Positions 5,212 to 8,616 of a stretch of 8,616 nucleotides of DNA are shown here, in pieces. Numbering within the stretch: position 1 is the first letter of the stretch; each line of letters begins with the position of its first letter. The notes below the pieces were generated by a model. That model was not told the origin of the DNA and searched no databases. It was given only the letters and a program-made list of their open reading frames with translations. This DNA comes from JBGTCY01 sp041748615 (GTDB lineage Bacteria; Bacteroidota; Bacteroidia; Chitinophagales; CAIOSU01), in assembly GCA_041748615.1 (NCBI GenBank), contig JBGTCY010000028.1, positions 1-8,616 of the forward strand. The letters run 5' to 3'. Position numbers and translations under genes: made by a program.

Positions 5212-6201
5212 TTATTCATTATCCTCTTTCTTTCTGCCACCTTGCTGCGGTTTTGAAAAAGAGTCGCGCATGTCGGTATCCGCCTGAATGTTTTTCATTT
5301 TGTAGTAATCCATAATGCCGAGGTTACCGCTGCGGAAGGCTTCCGCCATCGCTTTGGGCACTTCCGCTTCGGCTTCGATTACTTTGGCGCGCGCTTCCTG
5401 CGCCTTGGCTTTCATTTCCTGCTCCACCGCCACCGCCATTGCTCTTCTTTCTTCGGCTTTTGCCTGAGCGATGTTTTTGTCGGCATTCGCCTGGTCCATC
5501 TGCAACACCGCGCCAATGTTTTTCCCGATGTCAATGTCCGCGATGTCAATGGATAAAATTTCAAACGCGGTGCCTGAATCAAGACCTTTTTCCAGCACTA
5601 CCCTTGAAATGGAATCCGGATTTTCAAGGACCTGTTTGTGCGATACTGCCGAACCGATGGAGGTGACAATCCCCTCGCCTACCCTTGCCAGAATCGTTTC
5701 TTCACCGGCACCACCCACTAAACGGGAGATGTTCGCGCGGACAGTTACACGTGCTTTTGCAATTAACTGGATGCCGTCCTTCGCTACGGCTGTCACCGGA
5801 GGCGTGTCAATTACTTTAGGGTTAACGGACATTTGCACCGCCTGTAACACATCTCTGCCCGCGAGGTCAATCGCGGTGGCGGATTTAAAGTTGAGCGGGA
5901 TGTTGGCTTTGTCCGCTGAAATCAGCGCGTTGACAACGGATATCACATTTCCTCCCGCGAGATAATGCGCTTCAAGGTCATTGCGGGTGAGCGATAGGCC
6001 GGCTTTCGTGGCGGTGATGAGCGATTGCACAATCACGGTGGGCGGCACTTTCCTGATGCGCATGAAAATCAACTGCACGAGGCTGACACGCACATTGGAC
6101 AATAATGCGGAAAACCAAAGTCCCAGCGGAATGAAATAAAAGAAAATGAAAATGCCCACCAGCGCACCGATGGAAATCAAAATCAGCATAATAGGTTCCA
6201 T
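5212..6201 (-). CDS. floA: Flotillin-like protein FloA
   Basis: The product has 329 residues, close to Bacillus FloA (331). It is an SPFH-family scaffold of bacterial membrane microdomains that oligomerises at the inner membrane and affects fluidity and membrane-protein assembly. A hydrophobic N-terminal segment (about 4-27) anchors it. The SPFH/PHB core follows, with VIDTPPVTAVAKDGIQ (about 129-144) and the VGGAGEETILARVGEGIV block. An Ala/Glu/Lys-rich coiled coil (about 240-290, AQAKAEERRAMAVAVEQEM) leads to the conserved SGNLGIMDYYKMKNIQADT segment and a short charged tail. The start MEPIML at 6201 is 7 nt after the nfeD stop; a second ATG at codon 5 is possible. The floA-nfeD pairing is a known conserved arrangement and supports both calls. 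Confidence 0.96.
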   Translation of the reverse strand: MEPIMLILISIGALVGIFIFFYFIPLGLWFSALLSNVRVSLVQLIFMRIRKVPPTVIVQSLITATKAGLSLTRNDLEAHYLAGGNVISVVNALISADKANIPLNFKSATAIDLAGRDVLQAVQMSVNPKVIDTPPVTAVAKDGIQLIAKARVTVRANISRLVGGAGEETILARVGEGIVTSIGSAVSHKQVLENPDSISRVVLEKGLDSGTAFEILSIDIADIDIGKNIGAVLQMDQANADKNIAQAKAEERRAMAVAVEQEMKAKAQEARAKVIEAEAEVPKAMAEAFRSGNLGIMDYYKMKNIQADTDMRDSFSKPQQGGRKKEDNE

Positions 6202-6208
6202 AATTGAT

Positions 6209-6676
6209 TTAGTTTATTTTTTTAACAAAAATTTTATTCTCGGCAATCTTCACGACTTTGATTGGCAGATTGCTTTCGATGTATTCGCCCTGTGAATATA
6301 CTTCTATTTTTTTACCATTGATAACCGCCTTTCCGTTTGGACGAAGATACGAAACTGTGACACCCTCATCCCCGACTACCGCAGCGCCCATGTCCGGTGA
6401 TTCAACCGGTGTGTCTAACACTTCATTGAGCGAAAACTTGCGCGAAGTGTAAGCCTTGAAACCCAGATACATCAGAAATCCTGTTGCTACAGCGGAAAAC
6501 GCCAGCGTTATGCTTCCGACCTGTGCTCCATGATTTTCAAAGGCGAGATAAACACCCGCCACCACAATCACACCTCCGGCAACTCCGATGAGCGTTGTGC
6601 CGGATACCAAAAATATTTCCACCATGATAATCAGCAATCCGAAAATAATAATGCCTGCAATCATCCAAATATCCAT
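6209..6676 (-). CDS. NfeD family membrane protein (short form)
   Basis: The product has 155 residues with three membrane segments (about 6-24, 29-46 and 55-73), a cytoplasmic linker, and a C-terminal NfeD OB-fold domain (about 98-153). The latter shows GDEGVTVSYLRPNGKAVING and a closing KIAENKIFVKKI. This is the short NfeD1b type, which lacks the ClpP-like protease domain of long NfeD proteins. NfeD proteins are encoded beside flotillin/stomatin partners and are thought to work with them in membrane organisation; the mechanism is poorly known. It sits 7 nt ahead of floA and 12 nt behind the lipoprotein gene on the same strand, so the three are very likely co-transcribed. All expected parts are present. 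Confidence 0.93.
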   Translation of the reverse strand: MDIWMIAGIIIFGLLIIMVEIFLVSGTTLIGVAGGVIVVAGVYLAFENHGAQVGSITLAFSAVATGFLMYLGFKAYTSRKFSLNEVLDTPVESPDMGAAVVGDEGVTVSYLRPNGKAVINGKKIEVYSQGEYIESNLPIKVVKIAENKIFVKKIN

Positions 6677-6688
6677 GGGATATAAATT

Positions 6689-7093
6689 TTAATTCGCGCT
6701 TGCCGGAATGAGCGTGATGAAAGCAGTATTGCCCTGAATTTCGCTCTGTAAAACACATTTTTCAGCGGTCAGCGATTCAATTTTCATTTTACTGGGTTCC
6801 TGGGTAGAGCCGGAGGTGGTTTCCAATTCGTCACCTGTAATCTTCCAGGTACCTTCATCGGACATCGGACCAAACTCCACCTTGTAAGTGCCGTCTGTAA
6901 AAAACTCCATCGTGGGATTGCCCATTTGCTCGCCCGACATTATTTCTTCATTCATTTTAAATTCATGGTATGACCATTTTTTAGCTATCAGCGTGCTGTT
7001 GTCAGTGGCTGTGGGCTGGTTGTTGCACGAAAAAACAAACAGCGCAAACGACAGCATCAAAATGCCTGAGAGGGTTTTCATTTTTAATTTCAT
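6689..7093 (-). CDS. Small lipoprotein with lipocalin-like domain
   Basis: The product has 134 residues from ATG 7093 (MKLKMKTLSG), or 130 from ATG 7081 (MKTLSG). The second has a compact signal peptide and an A-rich upstream sequence and may be the true start. A hydrophobic core ends in a lipobox-like VFSC, so the Cys (residue 19 from 7081) should be lipidated after signal peptidase II cleavage. The mature part has lipocalin-like hallmarks: an N-terminal KKWSYHEF, then FFTDGTYKVEF and GTWKITGDEL beta hairpins. These match small lipocalin-like lipoproteins of Bacteroidota, whose ligands are unknown. It is followed after 12 nt by nfeD, implying one operon with nfeD-floA. I do not recognise a specific function. 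Sorting to inner or outer membrane cannot be read reliably. Confidence 0.82.
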   Translation of the reverse strand: MKLKMKTLSGILMLSFALFVFSCNNQPTATDNSTLIAKKWSYHEFKMNEEIMSGEQMGNPTMEFFTDGTYKVEFGPMSDEGTWKITGDELETTSGSTQEPSKMKIESLTAEKCVLQSEIQGNTAFITLIPASAN

Positions 7094-7163
7094 GAGTTGG
7101 TGTTTTAAAATTTCCGGCACAAGTTAATCAACTTTTTACGACCTTCATCTTTTAATTCAAAGA

Positions 7164-7628
7164 ATGAAAACAGAATTGTGGCTTATCGGTAAAAATGAAA
7201 GTTACCTACAGGATGGTTTTGAAATGTTTTCGAAAAGAATCAGCCGGTATGTTTCATTCGAAATCAAATATTTCAGCGAACAGAAAAGGGGAAATACCCC
7301 TGAATTAATTAAAGAGGCGGAGTCAAAACTCATCCTGAGCCGCCTTGATAAGCGGGATTATCTGATAATTTTGGACGAAAACGGGAAAAAGTATTCGTCT
7401 GAAAAATTCGCTTCCATGCTTGAAAAACTTTTTTCAACCGGAAATAAGAAAATCGTTTTCCTGATAGGAGGTGCTTATGGTTTTGACACCGCGTTGCGGG
7501 AACGCGCCAATCAAAGCGTTTCGCTGTCTGAAATGACTTTTTCTCATCAGATTGTCCGGCTCATTTTAGCGGAGCAACTTTACCGGGCTTTTACGATTAT
7601 CCACCACGAACCTTATCACCATAGCTGA
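7164..7628 (+). CDS. rlmH: 23S rRNA (pseudouridine-1915 N3)-methyltransferase
   Basis: The product has 154 residues (E. coli RlmH has 155). It is a small SPOUT-fold enzyme that uses S-adenosylmethionine to methylate pseudouridine 1915 in helix 69 of 23S rRNA on assembled ribosomes. The family markers are all visible: LIILDENGKKYSSEKFA (67-83), the SAM-binding FLIGGAYGF (99-107), LSEMTFSHQIVRLILAEQLYRA split over 121-142, and the ending IIHHEPYHH (145-153). It is the first gene of a compact plus-strand run with the rhomboid and threonine aldolase genes (gaps of 7 nt, then overlap or 7 nt). It is divergent from the lipoprotein gene across a 70-nt gap in which I see no good promoter match. Confidence 0.97.
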   Translation: MKTELWLIGKNESYLQDGFEMFSKRISRYVSFEIKYFSEQKRGNTPELIKEAESKLILSRLDKRDYLIILDENGKKYSSEKFASMLEKLFSTGNKKIVFLIGGAYGFDTALRERANQSVSLSEMTFSHQIVRLILAEQLYRAFTIIHHEPYHHS

Positions 7629-7635
7629 ACCGCTC

Positions 7636-8259
7636 ATGTCCATCACACTGCTCATCATTGTAGTCACCGGTTTTATATCCATTACTTCGTTCGGAAATCA
7701 GAACATGATGCAGCAATTGGTGTTTTCACCTTATGCCATCAAAAGAAAAAAAGAATGGTTTCGCTTTATCACTTCGGGCTTTTTGCATGTTAACTGGATG
7801 CACCTGATACTCAATATGTATGTGTTGTTTCTTTTCGGAACAGTCACGGAGGCTTATTTCTCCTATCATTTTGATGCTGCCGGAGTGACGCTTTACGTGG
7901 TGATGTATCTGCTTGCCATCATTTTGTCTGAAGTATATTCTTATGTGCGCCATCGGGACAATCCATCCTACGCGAGTCTGGGCGCGTCAGGCGCGGTTTC
8001 GGCAGTAGTATTTGCCAGTATTTTGTTTTTACCCGACCATGATATTCATTTCATTTTCCTGCCGCGCGAATGGGGCATTCCCGGTTATGTATTCGGCATC
8101 CTCTATCTCACCTACTCTATGTATATGGCGAAAAATGCGAATGACAATATCGGGCATTACGCGCATTTTTTCGGAGCACTGTTCGGATTCGTGTTTCCTT
8201 TGTTTTTAAAACCATCTTTAATCACAGAATTTATTCAACAAATCAGTCATGCCAACTGA
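7636..8259 (+). CDS. Rhomboid family intramembrane serine protease
   Basis: The product has 207 residues with about six hydrophobic segments, the minimal GlpG-type core. It cleaves transmembrane segments of other proteins within the inner membrane. The catalytic serine is S118 in GASGAVSA (GxSG). The catalytic histidine is most likely H177 in GHYAHFFGALFG. The H56/N60 pair in HVNWMHLILNM matches the conserved HxxxN that builds the oxyanion hole. All active-site residues are present, so it should be active. There is no extra cytosolic domain. The start ATG is 7 nt after the rlmH stop, suggesting translational coupling. Substrates are unknown and nothing around it identifies one. Confidence 0.94.
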   Translation: MSITLLIIVVTGFISITSFGNQNMMQQLVFSPYAIKRKKEWFRFITSGFLHVNWMHLILNMYVLFLFGTVTEAYFSYHFDAAGVTLYVVMYLLAIILSEVYSYVRHRDNPSYASLGASGAVSAVVFASILFLPDHDIHFIFLPREWGIPGYVFGILYLTYSMYMAKNANDNIGHYAHFFGALFGFVFPLFLKPSLITEFIQQISHAN

Positions 8260-8616
8260 ATCAAAAATGATTGACCTGCGCAGTGATACCGTTACGCTGC
8301 CTACGCCCGGCATGCTGGATGCGATGTTCCACGCAAAAGTAGGCGATGATGTGTTTGGCGAAGACCCCAGCGTGAATGCGTTGCAGCAAAAAGCAGCCGA
8401 TTTGTTCGGAATGGAAGCCGCTTTGTTTTGTCCATCAGGCACGATGACGAACCAAATCGCTATCAATGTGCTCACCACACCTATGTGTGAAGTAATCTGC
8501 GACAGGCGGGCGCATATTTACTTGTATGAAAGCGGTGGGATTGCCTTTAACTCCAGGGTTTCCGTACGCACGCTGAATGGCAACCGGGGAAGATTCACCG
8601 CACAGGAAGTGTTGGA
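8249..8616 (+). CDS. Low-specificity L-threonine aldolase (N-terminal part, cut by window edge)
   Basis: This is the first 122 residues of a PLP-dependent beta-eliminating-lyase family enzyme, which splits L-threonine/allo-threonine into glycine and acetaldehyde. Visible family motifs are IDLRSDTVTLPTPGM (8-22), GDDVFGEDPSVNALQ (32-46), FCPSGTMTNQIA (60-71) and RAHIYLYESGGIA (87-99), where H89 should stack on PLP. The PLP-binding lysine lies beyond the window. Two starts are possible: ATG 8249, overlapping the rhomboid stop by 11 nt, or ATG 8267, giving MIDLRSDTV as in E. coli LtaE with a 7-nt gap. The second fits the family better; the first is the longer frame. It is the third gene of the rlmH operon. 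Confidence 0.93.
   Translation, partial: MPTESKMIDLRSDTVTLPTPGMLDAMFHAKVGDDVFGEDPSVNALQQKAADLFGMEAALFCPSGTMTNQIAINVLTTPMCEVICDRRAHIYLYESGGIAFNSRVSVRTLNGNRGRFTAQEVL

Noticed and set aside
5024..5287. Plus-strand 87-codon frame across the second repeat cluster and the floA terminator.
   Set aside because: It reads through hairpins and the antisense of the floA 3' end, with no domain or start signal.
5471..5965. Plus-strand 164-codon frame antisense to floA.
   Set aside because: It is a shadow of the floA coding sequence. The minus-strand frame has full flotillin homology.

Overview
This looks like an ordinary stretch of chromosome from a member of the Bacteroidota (Chitinophagales/Sphingobacteriales-like), probably uncultured. 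Three things point there. The first gene fuses a carboxypeptidase-regulatory-like domain to DUF5686. Several gaps carry the Bacteroidota promoter form TTG-N19/20-TAnnTTTG. Shine-Dalgarno sequences are mostly weak or absent. No phage, plasmid, insertion-sequence transposase or CRISPR array is visible.

Layout. Positions 1-637 (minus) hold the N-terminal part of a surface/exported DUF5686 protein that runs off the left edge. Positions 761-1345 (plus) hold a dead remnant of a restriction-enzyme N-terminal nuclease domain: an amber codon sits inside its putative active site and the C-terminus is missing. Positions 1353-1596 hold two tandem copies of a roughly 117-bp palindromic, REPIN-like repeat. 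An amidase-signature hydrolase follows (1648-3072, plus), and shares a perfect 15-bp terminator stem with the convergent cold-shock gene (3133-3327, minus). Upstream of that is a XerC/XerD-type recombinase (3392-4297, minus), divergent from aroQ (4373-4810, plus). tRNA-Arg(ACG) at 4865-4938 has its own consensus promoter and a terminator. A second, different palindromic repeat cluster occupies 5004-5151.

Positions 5154-7093 (minus) form a compact operon in the order lipoprotein, nfeD, floA, ended by a strong terminator. FloA and NfeD are a known membrane-microdomain pair; the small lipoprotein in front is the unexplained member. Positions 7164-8616 (plus) form a second compact operon: rlmH, a rhomboid protease and a threonine aldolase cut off by the right edge.

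Functionally this is mostly housekeeping: rRNA modification, shikimate pathway, chromosome dimer resolution, cold-shock RNA chaperone, membrane organisation and amino-acid metabolism. I found no convincing new defence or metabolic system. The parts most worth a second look are the two palindromic repeat families, the interrupted restriction-enzyme remnant, and the lipoprotein coupled to nfeD-floA.
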